NCBI RefSeq assembly: GCF_004331435.1
Contig: NZ_SJKA01000006.1
Coordinates: 1 to 64,000 of the forward strand
DNA length: 64,000 nucleotides
Direction: 5' to 3'
Origin: Kribbella sindirgiensis
GTDB lineage: Bacteria > Actinomycetota > Actinomycetes > Propionibacteriales > Kribbellaceae
Every line of letters starts with the position of its first letter. Within the stretch, counting starts at the first letter, position 1. Positions 7,183-15,859 of the stretch are shown in pieces. A program made the translations under genes and the position numbers. The notes below the pieces were generated by a model, which was not told where the DNA came from, did no database searches, and saw only the letters and a list, made by a program, of their open reading frames with translations.

Positions 7183-9015
7183 GTGACACAGGACAACGGA
7201 GTTTGGCAGAACGCAGGAGAGTTCCGGGGCGGAGAACGCGGTACGGCGGTGATCTCGGGAGTCACCTTCTCGTCCGCGCCAGTGGTGTACAGCGCGGTGG
7301 ACGGCCTGGCTGTCTTCGAGGGCGACATCGTGCTCGGGACCGTCGACCAGCTCGAGCTGGGAATGAGCGAGCTGCAGGGCAGGATCGCCGGTGACGTCCA
7401 AGCCGGCGTCGGGATCACCGGCGTGCGCTTCCGGTGACCGCGCTCGCAGGTGCCGTTCGACATCGACCCGAATCTGCCGAATCAGCAGCGGGTCCGCGAC
7501 GCCATCGCGCATTGGGAGGCGAACACGCCGATCCGGTTCCCCGAGCGCACCGCGGCGAACGCCGGCGACTTTCCCAACTTCGTGCATTTCGCGGACGCCG
7601 GCGGCTGCTGGTCGTCGGTCGGGATGCAGGGCGGGTCGCAGACGATCAGCCTCGGGGCCGGGTGTACGCGAGGGAACGCGATCCACGAGATCGGCCATGC
7701 GGTCGGGCTGTGGCACGAGCAGAGCCGGGAGGACCGCGACCGGTTCGTCACGATCAACTGGGCGAACATCCAGGCGGGGATGGAGCACAACTTCGATCAG
7801 CACATCACCGACGGCGACGACCTCGACGGCTACGAGTACGGCTCGATCATGCATTACCCGAGGACGGCCTTCAGCAGTAACGGGCGAGAGACCATCACGC
7901 CCGTCGATCCGAACGCCCAGATCGGACAGCGAACGGGTCTGTCGGCCGGAGACATCGCGGCTGTGCTGGCCATGTACCCCACGGTCGGCTGGCATCACAA
8001 GGACCTGAGCGCGTCGGCGAGTGCGCCGAACGCGACCGGCGTACCGGCCGGTTATACCTGGTCCGTCGACAAGACTCAGCACGTGGTCTATCGCGGTGGT
8101 GACGGCCATATCCATGAGTTGTGGTTCAACGGGGCGTGGCATCACAACGATCTGGTGGCGTCGGCGGGTGCGCCGAGTGCTGTCGGTGATCCGGCTGGGT
8201 ATACGTGGGATGTCGACAACACTCAGCACGTGGTCTATCGCGGTGGTGACGGGCACATTCATGAGTTGTGGTTCAACGGGGCGTGGCATCACAACGATCT
8301 GGTGGCGTCGGCGGGTGCGCCGAGTGCTGTCGGTGATCCGGCTGGGTACACGTGGGATGTCGACAACACTCAGCACGTGGTCTATCGCGGTGGTGACGGG
8401 CACATTCATGAGCTGTGGTTCAACGGGACGTGGAACCACAACGATCTGGTGGCGTCGGCGGGTGCGCCGAGTGCTGTCGGTGATCCGGCTGGGTACACGT
8501 GGGATGTCGACAACACTCAGCACGTCGTCTATCGCGGCGCGGACGGGCACATTCACGAGTTGTGGTTCAACGGCTCCTGGAACCACAACGACCTGATAGC
8601 CGCGGCCGGCGCGCCCAACGCGGTCGCCCTGGTGGCCGGTTACACCTGGGACGTGGATCGCACTCAGCATGTTGTCTATCGCGCGGCCGACGGGCACATT
8701 CATGAGCTGTGGTTCAACGGGACGTGGAACCACAACGACCTGGTGGCCGCGGCCGGCGCCCCGAACGCGGCCGGCGACCCGGCCGGTTACACCTGGGACG
8801 TCGACGGCACTCAGCACGTCGTCTACCGATCCGCCGACGGACACATTCGCGAGCTGTGGTTCAACGGCACCTGGAACCGCAATGATCTGGTGGCCGCGGC
8901 CGGTGCGCCGAACGCGGCCGGCGACCCGGCCGGTTACACCTGGGACGTGGACCGTACCCAGCATGTCGTCTACCGAGGCACCGACGGCCACGTCCACGAA
9001 CTCTGGTTCCCCTGA
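7183..9015 (+). pseudogene. astacin-type (M12A) metalloprotease with lectin-like repeat domain, interrupted by in-frame TGA
   Basis: Zinc endopeptidase gene. From GTG 7183 (ribosome site GGGGGAG) the frame codes for an N-terminal region ending '..GVGITGVRFR', then TGA at 7435-7437, then continues in the same frame 'PRSQVPFDIDPNLPNQQRV'. Relatives have Trp at this place (FRW.. before the catalytic domain), so TGG to TGA is the simplest reading. Downstream, counted from the GTG at 7450, the catalytic zinc site 'HEIGHAVGLWHEQSR' (ligands near 79, 83, 89; base Glu80) and Met-turn 'SIMHYPR' (Tyr136) are intact. Seven 49-residue repeats follow. The catalytic part could still be made from GTG 7450. 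No signal peptide is seen. Confidence 0.8.
7987..9015 (+). repeat. seven tandem 147-bp (49-residue) coding repeats
   Basis: Each unit reads roughly 'GYTWDVDNTQHVVYRGGDGH' then 'IHELWFNGTWNHNDLVA' plus an Ala/Pro-rich turn. Seven copies of the GYTW..ELWF core fill the C-terminus of the metalloprotease. The units at 8134 and 8281 differ at only two of 147 bases (tat/tac and ttg/ctg), so at least one duplication is recent. Repeats of this type resemble the blades of fucose-specific-lectin-like or tachylectin-like propellers; sugar binding is inference. Confidence 0.85.
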
Positions 9016-9026
9016 TCGACTGCACA

Positions 9027-9062
9027 CGGCGGCGGCTGCCGGGGTATGGGCAGCCGCCGCCG
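9027..9062 (+). terminator. strong GC hairpin after the metalloprotease gene
   Basis: A perfect 14-bp inverted repeat (cggcggcggctgcc at 9027-9040, complement at 9049-9062) with an 8-base loop begins 11 bases after the stop codon. There is no U-tract, as is usual in actinomycetes. It can serve transcripts from either side, separating this gene from the converging glycosidase. Confidence 0.7.
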
Positions 9063-9202
9063 GGATGCACTACCGAGGACGAGTCCGTCGTCCATCACCG
9101 AGTACGCGAACGACTCACCCTCGGCCTGCGACGACAGCCGGCGCGGTACGCCGTTCACACAGCGCAACGCGTGCGGATGCATCCGCCCGTCAGACTCCGA
9201 AA

Positions 9203-10330
9203 TCAGAGCACCTGTGGTGGTCGGCCGTTTGACCACTTGTGGGACCAGTGGGTGGCGAAGTCGAGGTCTGCGGGGCTGTCGCGCGGGAGCCGGATCGACG
9301 TCGGGGCCAGAGTGCGTTGCTGGTCTGCTCGGAGTTCGGCGATGACGTCGGCGAAGCGATGGCCGGCGGGTTTGACCCGGTTGTGTACGTCGAGCAACCC
9401 GAGCCCGTACTCGAGTTCCGCGAAGCCGCCGTGGTCGGATCGGATGTCGTGCGACGCCCACCAGGACAGCCCGGCGACTCCGGGGATCGACATGGCGTGC
9501 CGGATCAATCGTTCGACCGCGTTCTCGATGCCGACGCTGGAGATCCACTCCGGGGCGACGCCGATCTCCTGCACCCAGATCGGCCGCGGGGTGGTTTGAT
9601 GTGCGGCCGCGACCTGGGCGAGGTAGGCGCCGATCGACCAGGCCAGGTCGTTGTCTTCGCCGAAGTGGCCCAGGAATCCGCTGAAGTACGGCCAGGCGTG
9701 GACGGTGGTGATGTCGGGTTCGTTGGCGAGCAGGGCCCGGCTGAAGCCGACCTGGTCGGTGGTCCATGGCTGATGATCCGCGCCGAGGACGACAGGCAGG
9801 TCGGGCGTGGCGGATCGTACGATTCCGATCAGGGCGCGTGCCCAGCTGTCCAGGTCTTCTTGGGTGACCGTCTGTGGCTCGTAGCCGACCAGCATGTTCG
9901 GCTCGTTGCCGATGTCGATGCCTGCGCCGGCCGGGTGTGCGGAGACGAGTTCGGCGACTGAGCGGAGCAGGAGTCCGGCGGCGGAGACAGCGAGCGGGTC
10001 GGTGAAGAGGTTGTGCCGCGTCAGCCACGGCGGCCGGAAGACCCAGCCGGAGAGGAAACCGTTCAGGACGGTGACCCAGACATCCAGCCCGGCGTCGTGC
10101 GCGCGATCGAGGACGATGGACAGCCGGGCCATGGCACTGGCCGATACGGAGGTCGGGAAGGGTTGGAAGACCGGCCACAGGCACTGGATGCGAATGTGGT
10201 CACAGCCGAGGCCCGCGATCGCGGTCAGGTCCTCGGCGATCGACTTCTCGTCGAAGTCCAGCCAGCTGTTCCACCACTGCTCGCGTGGCACATAGTTGAC
10301 CCCGAAAGCCGGCCGATCCGGGGTCATCAT
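9203..10330 (-). CDS. GH5-like glycoside hydrolase (cytoplasmic)
   Basis: 375-residue TIM-barrel glycosidase of clan GH-A. It starts 'PAFGVNYVPREQWWNSW', has the acid/base Glu in 'GIDIGNEPNML' and the probable nucleophile Glu in 'PIWVQEIGVAP', with 'HAWPYFSG' between them, an arrangement typical of GH5 and relatives. There is no signal peptide, so it acts on imported oligosaccharides. ATG at 10330 overlaps the stop of the upstream FAD oxidoreductase as ATGA, indicating coupled translation. Substrate not evident. Confidence 0.75.
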   Translation of the reverse strand: MMTPDRPAFGVNYVPREQWWNSWLDFDEKSIAEDLTAIAGLGCDHIRIQCLWPVFQPFPTSVSASAMARLSIVLDRAHDAGLDVWVTVLNGFLSGWVFRPPWLTRHNLFTDPLAVSAAGLLLRSVAELVSAHPAGAGIDIGNEPNMLVGYEPQTVTQEDLDSWARALIGIVRSATPDLPVVLGADHQPWTTDQVGFSRALLANEPDITTVHAWPYFSGFLGHFGEDNDLAWSIGAYLAQVAAAHQTTPRPIWVQEIGVAPEWISSVGIENAVERLIRHAMSIPGVAGLSWWASHDIRSDHGGFAELEYGLGLLDVHNRVKPAGHRFADVIAELRADQQRTLAPTSIRLPRDSPADLDFATHWSHKWSNGRPPQVL

Positions 10331-11853
10331 TCCGCCGTCCACGTGATGATTTGCCCTCGGTCGACGAGCCGGTCCTGGAGTTTGGCGACGTCGACCTCCT
10401 GTACGTCGGTCTGCTCGCGCAAGGACTGCACCGCGGCGACCGCGGCGGATTCAGCCAGGACACAGAAGACGGGCTCCATCCGAGTCGCGGCGTACCCGAT
10501 GTGGGACGCCGACAGGCAGACCGGAACCAGAAGGTTGCCGCAATCGTCCTGCCGCGGGGTGATCGCCCGATACGGGATGGGGTACGGACGCCCTGTCCCC
10601 AGGTGGCCGCCGATGAACATATCGCCTTCGGTCGCGACGCCGAGTTGTCCGGTCTCCCGATCGCGGTGCGGGATCCGCCGTACCGGGTAGACATCCACGC
10701 CGAAGAGCGCCAGCCCGATGCTGTCGCCGGGATCGGTCTGGTTGGCCACGTCGGCGTGCGTGACGGTGCTGACGCCGTCGAGCCGTCGCGCCACCCGCAC
10801 ATACAGCTGCGGCGGCCAGCCCTCCGTCTCCGGAAAGACACTCGCATCGAGCCCGTACGCCGCTGTCTCGGCCCGGAACTCTGCCGGTACGGCGGGATCG
10901 GTCGACAGGAAGTGGTGGAGTCCGCGCAAGTAGTCGATGTGGTGGCGCCAGATCCGGGACCGCTCGTCCCAGTCTCCGTCCTGGTACGCGCGGCTCACTC
11001 CGAGCGGGGCGTTGGTGATCAGGGATGCGCGCTGGTAGTTGTACTCGCCCGAGTTCATCCATCCGGGGAAGATCCCGCGGAGTCCTTCGAGGTCGAGGTG
11101 CTCGACATAGCGGCGTACGAGCTCGTAGTCGGCGGGAGAATAGCCGTCGGGCGGGGTGAGTTCCGCACGGCGTGCCGGGTCGGTCGTGACGTAGAAGCGG
11201 TAGTTGTAGGCCTGCGTGTAGTCGTCCGCGGCGCCTGCGGGCAGGCCGTGGTCCGGCTCGAGCAGGGGGAGCAGTCCGCTGGTGCTGTCGCCGGGCACGA
11301 CGTACGGGTCGATCGGCGTCCAGTTGGTGACGGGCTGGACGCCGGCCAGATCTTCACCGTAGGCCTCGCGTGCCTCGCGTCCGGTGCGGTACGGGACGCC
11401 GGCGAGTGCCATCAGATCGCCTTCGTACGACGCGTCGACGAAGACCGCAGCTCGTACCTCGCCGGCCGGGAGCGACTCGGAGGCCGGCAGTGGGACGCCC
11501 CACTTGTCCGGTGCCGAGGTCTCCAGCTGGATGGCGGTGATGCGGTTGCCGTCGCGGGTGACCGAACGGGCGCGGTGCTCGAAGATCACTTCGATCCCCG
11601 CGTCCGCGATCCAGTCCTGGAACGCGCGCTGGACGTCGTGCGGGCTGGTGCCGAAACCGAAGACCGCGGTGCTGGTGAGGCCGCCGACGGCAGCCGGGAT
11701 CGGGCAGTCCTGCGCCGGCTTGATCCCGGCGGCGAGCATGCCGCCGAGCCACCGGCTCGGCTCGATCAGGACGACGGACGCGCCCTCCTGATGGGCGGTC
11801 ATCGCGGCGACGCACCCCGCGGGAGTGCCTCCGTAGATACAGATATCGACCAT
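10327..11853 (-). CDS. FAD-dependent oxidoreductase (FAD_oxidored type)
   Basis: 508-residue flavoprotein. The N-terminus 'VDICIYGGTPAGCVAAMTA' is the variant dinucleotide-binding motif of the FAD_oxidored family, followed by 'VVLIEPSRWLGGML' (end of the second beta strand with the acidic ribose ligand) and 'AAVFVDASYEGDLMALAGV', another hallmark. These proteins are often encoded with glycosidases and annotated by similarity to a xanthan lyase; their true substrate is unknown. Here it is followed by the GH5-like gene with a 4-base overlap, and the pair is divergent from an AraC regulator 36 bases away. Confidence 0.85.
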   Translation of the reverse strand: MVDICIYGGTPAGCVAAMTAHQEGASVVLIEPSRWLGGMLAAGIKPAQDCPIPAAVGGLTSTAVFGFGTSPHDVQRAFQDWIADAGIEVIFEHRARSVTRDGNRITAIQLETSAPDKWGVPLPASESLPAGEVRAAVFVDASYEGDLMALAGVPYRTGREAREAYGEDLAGVQPVTNWTPIDPYVVPGDSTSGLLPLLEPDHGLPAGAADDYTQAYNYRFYVTTDPARRAELTPPDGYSPADYELVRRYVEHLDLEGLRGIFPGWMNSGEYNYQRASLITNAPLGVSRAYQDGDWDERSRIWRHHIDYLRGLHHFLSTDPAVPAEFRAETAAYGLDASVFPETEGWPPQLYVRVARRLDGVSTVTHADVANQTDPGDSIGLALFGVDVYPVRRIPHRDRETGQLGVATEGDMFIGGHLGTGRPYPIPYRAITPRQDDCGNLLVPVCLSASHIGYAATRMEPVFCVLAESAAVAAVQSLREQTDVQEVDVAKLQDRLVDRGQIITWTAE

Positions 11854-11889
11854 GACATGCACTGTGACGCCGCACAAACCCTCGTGAAC

Positions 11890-12651
11890 ATGGCGGATCT
11901 CGGCACGCGCATGTACTTTTTTGCCGTGCTGACCCTGGATGGCTACCTGCTCGCGCCGCGCCGGGCGAGCTTCAGCCTCGCGTCCGACACCTACGAGACC
12001 TGGAGTCTGCTGCTGCCGCGCAGCGGAGCGTTCGCCTTCGAGGTGGTGGGGGTGTCGCGTGGGGTGGCGAGGTTCGGAGACATCGTCATCTGCCCGCCGG
12101 GCGGGACGCTGCGGCGGACGATGCGGTCACCGATGTCCTTCTTCCATGCACGTTTCAGTACCGAACTGGAGCCGCCGGCCGGCTGTCGGCGAGTGCGGGA
12201 TCTCGACCGTCTGCGCGCCGACCTGAAGATGCTCGAGGCAACAGATGCGCACCCGGACCTGGTGGCGGCTCACGTTGTCACAGACCTCGTCCTGATGACT
12301 CTGCGCGCGCACCAGGACGCGCCGGGGGACGAGCTGGTGGAGCGTGCGACGGCGGCCTTCCACGACCACTTCACCGCGCCGGACCTCTCACTCGGCGGCC
12401 TGGCCACCGCTTTCGGCATCAGTCCCGCGCAGCTGTCCCGTCGGTTCAAAGCGGTTCACGGCGTCACCCCGGTTCTGTACCTCCGCCGTCTCCGGATCCG
12501 GAAGGCGCGCGAGCTCCTCGCCGAGACCGACGACACACTGCAGGCGGTCGCGGAGCAGTGCGGGTACCGCAGCGCCTTCTACCTGAGCCGTGTGTTCAGC
12601 CGGCATACAGGCCAATCTCCCTCCCAGTACCGCGACAGCAGCCGGGTCTGA
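11890..12651 (+). CDS. AraC-family transcriptional regulator
   Basis: 253-residue regulator with a short cupin-like sensor ('LLLPRSGAFAFEVVGVSRG', 'FGDIVICPPGGTLRR') and a C-terminal AraC DNA-binding domain: 'LSLGGLATAFGISPAQLSRR' and 'AVAEQCGYRSAFYLSRVFSR'. It is transcribed away from the FAD oxidoreductase/GH5-like pair with only 36 bases between start codons, so it very likely controls that pair. ATG 11890 is used; GTG 11884 is an alternative. Confidence 0.88.
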   Translation: MADLGTRMYFFAVLTLDGYLLAPRRASFSLASDTYETWSLLLPRSGAFAFEVVGVSRGVARFGDIVICPPGGTLRRTMRSPMSFFHARFSTELEPPAGCRRVRDLDRLRADLKMLEATDAHPDLVAAHVVTDLVLMTLRAHQDAPGDELVERATAAFHDHFTAPDLSLGGLATAFGISPAQLSRRFKAVHGVTPVLYLRRLRIRKARELLAETDDTLQAVAEQCGYRSAFYLSRVFSRHTGQSPSQYRDSSRV

Positions 12652-12670
12652 CAAAGCTGGGTCTAGCATT

Positions 12671-12688
12671 TGCGAAAGCGCTTGCGCT
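12671..12688. promoter_or_regulatory. LacI-type operator upstream of sugar ABC transporter
   Basis: TGCGAAAGCGCTTGCGCT is an imperfect palindrome with the central AAGC/GCTT and GCG/CGC arms of LacI/CcpA-like operators. It lies about 50 bases before the solute-binding-protein start. A second, more symmetric site of the same kind precedes the glycosidase at 17796, and a LacI gene lies between them, so all three are probably one regulon. Confidence 0.65.
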
Positions 12689-12736
12689 ACTCTGCGGAAA
12701 CGGCCGCTCGCGCCCTATCCCCGCTGAGGAGTTCGC

Positions 12737-14113
12737 ATGTACCGACCCCCGATTCGCTCCACCGCAGCGCTCACGACCTCCCTGGTCCTGCTGGCAGGAC
12801 TGGTGGCCTGCTCCAGCGCCCCCTCGTCCTCTGCGGGCGCGCCCGCTGGGTCCGGGCAGGTGACGCTCACGGTCGGTGACCGTCCGTCCAGCTCCGATCC
12901 GGCCAACCGGGCGTCCTTCGACAAGAAGGTGGCCGACTTCCAGAAGGCCAATCCGGACATCAAGCTGAACCCGGTCGAGACCATCTGGGACGCGACCACC
13001 TTCCAGGCGCAGGCGGCCGGCGGGCAGCTGCCCGCCGTGCTCAACGTGCCGTTCACCGAGCCGCAGGGCATGATCGCCCGCAAGCAGGTCGCCGACCTGA
13101 CCAAGGTGCTCAAGGACGACGGCCTGCTCGACGAGCTCAACCCGAACGTGCTGAAGATCGCCCAGGACCAGTCCGGCAACGTGTTTGCCGTCCCGACGGC
13201 CGCGTACTCGATCGGCCTGATCTACAACCGCGACCTGTTCAAGAAGGCCGGTCTGGACCCGGACAAGCCGCCGGCGACCTGGGACGAGGTGCGGGCGGCC
13301 GCGAAGACGATCACGCAGAAGACCGGCCAGGCCGGCTACGCGCAGATGACCACGAACAACACCGGCGGCTGGATGTTCACCACCCAGACCTACGCGTTCG
13401 GCGGCTCGATCGAGAACGAGGACGGCAGCAAGGCGACCTTCGACGACGCGCCGTCCAAGGCCGCGTTGCAGTTGCTGCACGACATGAAGTGGACCGACAA
13501 GTCGATGGGTCAGGCGGTGCTCTACGACATGGACGGCATCTCCAAGGCGTTCGCGGCCGGCAAGATCGGCATGTACATGGCGGCGCCCGACCAGTACCGC
13601 ACGCTGGTCCAGACGAACGGCCTGAAGTCCTCGGCGTTCGGCATCGGCCCGATGCCGCAGCAGGGTGGTGACCACGGCACGCTCAGCGGTGGCAGCGTCC
13701 AGATCGTCAGCCCGAACGCGACGGACGCCGAGAAGGCCGCGGCGATCAAGTGGATCAAGTTCTGCTACCTGAACAAGTACGTGAACCAGGACGCCGCGGT
13801 GACGAGTGCCAAGAACGGTGTGGCGGCGAAGCTGCCGGTCGGAACCCCGGGTCTCCCGGTGGTCAATGCGGACCAGTGGTCGACGTACCAGGGCTGGATC
13901 AAGCCGTACGTCAACGTGCCGCTCGAGAACTTCGCGCCGTACACCAAGGTGGCGGCCGACCAGAAGATCATCCCTGAGCCGCCGGTGAAGGCTCAGGAGG
14001 TGTACGCCGCTCTGGACCCGGTGGTGCAAGCCGTACTGGGTAACCCGAAGGCCGACATCCCGGCACTGCTGACCACGGCGGCCGGCACCGTCAATGCCAA
14101 GCTCGGGCGCTGA
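12737..14113 (+). CDS. ABC sugar transporter, solute-binding lipoprotein
   Basis: 458-residue extracytoplasmic binding protein of the maltose/oligosaccharide (CUT1) group. The signal peptide ends in lipobox 'LAGLVAC' with Cys near residue 24. The mature protein has typical features: 'FDKKVADFQKANPDIKL', 'YSIGLIYNRDLFKKAGLDP', 'PATWDEV' and 'MAAPDQYRTLVQ'. It is the first gene of a unit with two permeases and a dehydrogenase, preceded by a GAGGAG ribosome site and a LacI-type operator. No ATPase gene is present; such importers usually share an MsmK/MalK-type ATPase encoded elsewhere. Confidence 0.92.
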   Translation: MYRPPIRSTAALTTSLVLLAGLVACSSAPSSSAGAPAGSGQVTLTVGDRPSSSDPANRASFDKKVADFQKANPDIKLNPVETIWDATTFQAQAAGGQLPAVLNVPFTEPQGMIARKQVADLTKVLKDDGLLDELNPNVLKIAQDQSGNVFAVPTAAYSIGLIYNRDLFKKAGLDPDKPPATWDEVRAAAKTITQKTGQAGYAQMTTNNTGGWMFTTQTYAFGGSIENEDGSKATFDDAPSKAALQLLHDMKWTDKSMGQAVLYDMDGISKAFAAGKIGMYMAAPDQYRTLVQTNGLKSSAFGIGPMPQQGGDHGTLSGGSVQIVSPNATDAEKAAAIKWIKFCYLNKYVNQDAAVTSAKNGVAAKLPVGTPGLPVVNADQWSTYQGWIKPYVNVPLENFAPYTKVAADQKIIPEPPVKAQEVYAALDPVVQAVLGNPKADIPALLTTAAGTVNAKLGR

Positions 14114-14990
14114 GTTGCTCCGCCGGCTACGCAACGGAGTACCGGCAGTGCTGTTCGCACTGCCGGTGCTCCTGGTCTTCCTGGTGTTCTCGTGGGGCCC
14201 GATCGTCAAGGGCCTGGTGATGAGCGTTCAGCAGACCAATCTGATCGACCCGGTCAAGTGGGTCGGGCTGGAGAACTTCCGGTACGTGCTGAGCGACCCG
14301 GCGGTCGGCCAGGCCTCACTGAACACGCTGTGGTTCACGCTGCTGGCGTTGCTGTTCGGGTTCCCGGTGCCGGTGCTGCTGGCGATGTTCCTGTCCGAGC
14401 TGCGCGGCCGGAGCTGGTTCTACAGCATGCTGGCCTACCTGCCGGTGATCACGCCGCCGGTGGTCGCCATCCTGCTCTGGCGGTTCTTCTACGACCCGTC
14501 GCCGAGCGGGATGTTCAACACGATCCTCGGCCACGTCGGACTCGGGCCGTACCTCTGGCTGGACAGTCCGTCGTCGGCGATGCCGTCGATCGTGCTGGAG
14601 GCGACGTGGGCGGGTGCGGGTAACGCAGTGATCATCTACCTGGCCGCGCTGACGTCCGTACGCCCTGACCTGTACGAGGCAGCCGAACTGGACGGTGCCG
14701 GAGTGGTACGTCGGGTGTGGCACGTGATGTTGCCGCACCTCCGCAGCGTCCTGCTGTTGATGCTGCTCCTGCAGGTGATCGGAACGATGCAACTGTTCAC
14801 CGAGCCGCTGCTCTTCACCGGCGGTGGACCACAGGGGTCGACGATGACGATTCTGCTACTCATCTACAACTACGCCTTCGTCAACGGTGACTACGGCGCC
14901 GCTACCGCGCTGAGCGTGCTCCTGGCGCTGGCACTCGCCGTACTGTCGGCTGTCTTCCAGCTGGCCACGCGTGGCTGGAGTACCGAGTGA
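14094..14990 (+). CDS. ABC sugar transporter permease (MalF/UgpA-type)
   Basis: 298-residue inner-membrane permease with six hydrophobic segments and the cytoplasmic EAA loop 'LYEAAELDGAGVVRRVWHV' that docks the ATPase. The ATG at 14094 would overlap the binding-protein gene by 20 bases; a TTG at 14115, just after that gene's stop, is another possible start. It pairs with the following permease to form the translocation channel. Confidence 0.92.
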   Translation: MPSSGAELLRRLRNGVPAVLFALPVLLVFLVFSWGPIVKGLVMSVQQTNLIDPVKWVGLENFRYVLSDPAVGQASLNTLWFTLLALLFGFPVPVLLAMFLSELRGRSWFYSMLAYLPVITPPVVAILLWRFFYDPSPSGMFNTILGHVGLGPYLWLDSPSSAMPSIVLEATWAGAGNAVIIYLAALTSVRPDLYEAAELDGAGVVRRVWHVMLPHLRSVLLLMLLLQVIGTMQLFTEPLLFTGGGPQGSTMTILLLIYNYAFVNGDYGAATALSVLLALALAVLSAVFQLATRGWSTE

Positions 14991-15859
14991 GTGTGCTGTC
15001 GGATGCGGACCGCAAGCTCACCCGCATCCGAGTGCCGTTCATCATCGGTCAGGTCGTCGTACTGATCGGACTGCTCGTCGCTGGGCTCGGACCGCTGCTG
15101 TGGTTGCTCAAGGCAGCGATCTCGCCGACGCAGGACAGCATCCGGTCGCCACTCGCCTGGTTCCCGTCCGGAGAGGTGCAGTGGGGGAACCTCGCCACCG
15201 CCTGGCAGCAGGGCCACATCGGGTACTACCTCGGCAACACCGCCATGATCGCCGCAGGTACGGCGGTTGCGTCGCTGATCGTCTGTACGACGGCCGGCTA
15301 CGTGCTGAGCGTGCTCCGGCCGAAATGGGGCGCTGTGCTGTCCGGCGCGATCCTGGCGACGCTGTTCGTACCGCACATCGTCTCGCTCGTCCCGCTGTAC
15401 CTGACTGTGCTGAAAGTCCCTGTGGTGCACGCGAACCTGACCAACACGTTCTGGGCGGTCTGGCTGCCACCCGCGGCCAGTGCGTTCAACGTGCTGATCG
15501 TGAAGCGGTTCTTCGACAGCATCCCGCGCGAGTACTTCGAAGCGGCCCGTATCGACGGCGCCGGGTCGATCCGCGTGTTCACCTCGCTCGTGCTCCCGCT
15601 GTCGCGGCCGATCCTCGGTGTGGTCGTCCTGCTCAGCATCATCTCTTCCTGGAAGGACTACCTGTGGCCCCTGCTGGTGCTGACGAATCCGGATCTGCAG
15701 CCGGTCTCGGTGGCGTTGCCCAAGATCGCCAAGGTGACGGAGCTCAACATCCAGTTGGCGGGTCTGTTCCTGGCCCTGCTGATCCCGGTGCTGCTGTTCC
15801 TGGTCTTCCAGCGGGCGTTCCTGCGTGGCGTGGGCCTGTCTGGGGGCATCAAGGCGTGA
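14987..15859 (+). CDS. ABC sugar transporter permease (MalG/UgpE-type)
   Basis: 290-residue permease, second half of the channel. The EAA loop is 'YFEAARIDGAGSIRVFTSLV' and the C-terminus 'FLRGVGLSGGIKA' is standard for MalG-type subunits. The start GTG overlaps the previous stop by four bases, so it is coupled to its partner. Six membrane segments are visible. Confidence 0.92.
   Translation: MSVLSDADRKLTRIRVPFIIGQVVVLIGLLVAGLGPLLWLLKAAISPTQDSIRSPLAWFPSGEVQWGNLATAWQQGHIGYYLGNTAMIAAGTAVASLIVCTTAGYVLSVLRPKWGAVLSGAILATLFVPHIVSLVPLYLTVLKVPVVHANLTNTFWAVWLPPAASAFNVLIVKRFFDSIPREYFEAARIDGAGSIRVFTSLVLPLSRPILGVVVLLSIISSWKDYLWPLLVLTNPDLQPVSVALPKIAKVTELNIQLAGLFLALLIPVLLFLVFQRAFLRGVGLSGGIKA

Noticed and set aside
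7987..9015. Possible CRISPR-like or satellite repeat array
   Set aside because: The repeats are contiguous, 147 bp, in frame and encode conserved protein units; there are no unique spacers.
6472..9027. Long repetitive minus-strand frame opposite the metalloprotease
   Set aside because: Its repeats are the antisense image of the 49-residue coding repeats; no start site or independent family match.
9063..9202. Open minus-strand frame containing MHPHALRCVNGVPRR and YSVMDDGLVLG
   Set aside because: Looks faintly protein-like, but no family could be recognised and no start or ribosome site is evident; too weak to call a gene relic.
14971..15855. Long frame running through the second permease and into the dehydrogenase
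   Set aside because: The first part is an out-of-frame reading of the permease; the real dehydrogenase starts at the GTG of 15856.
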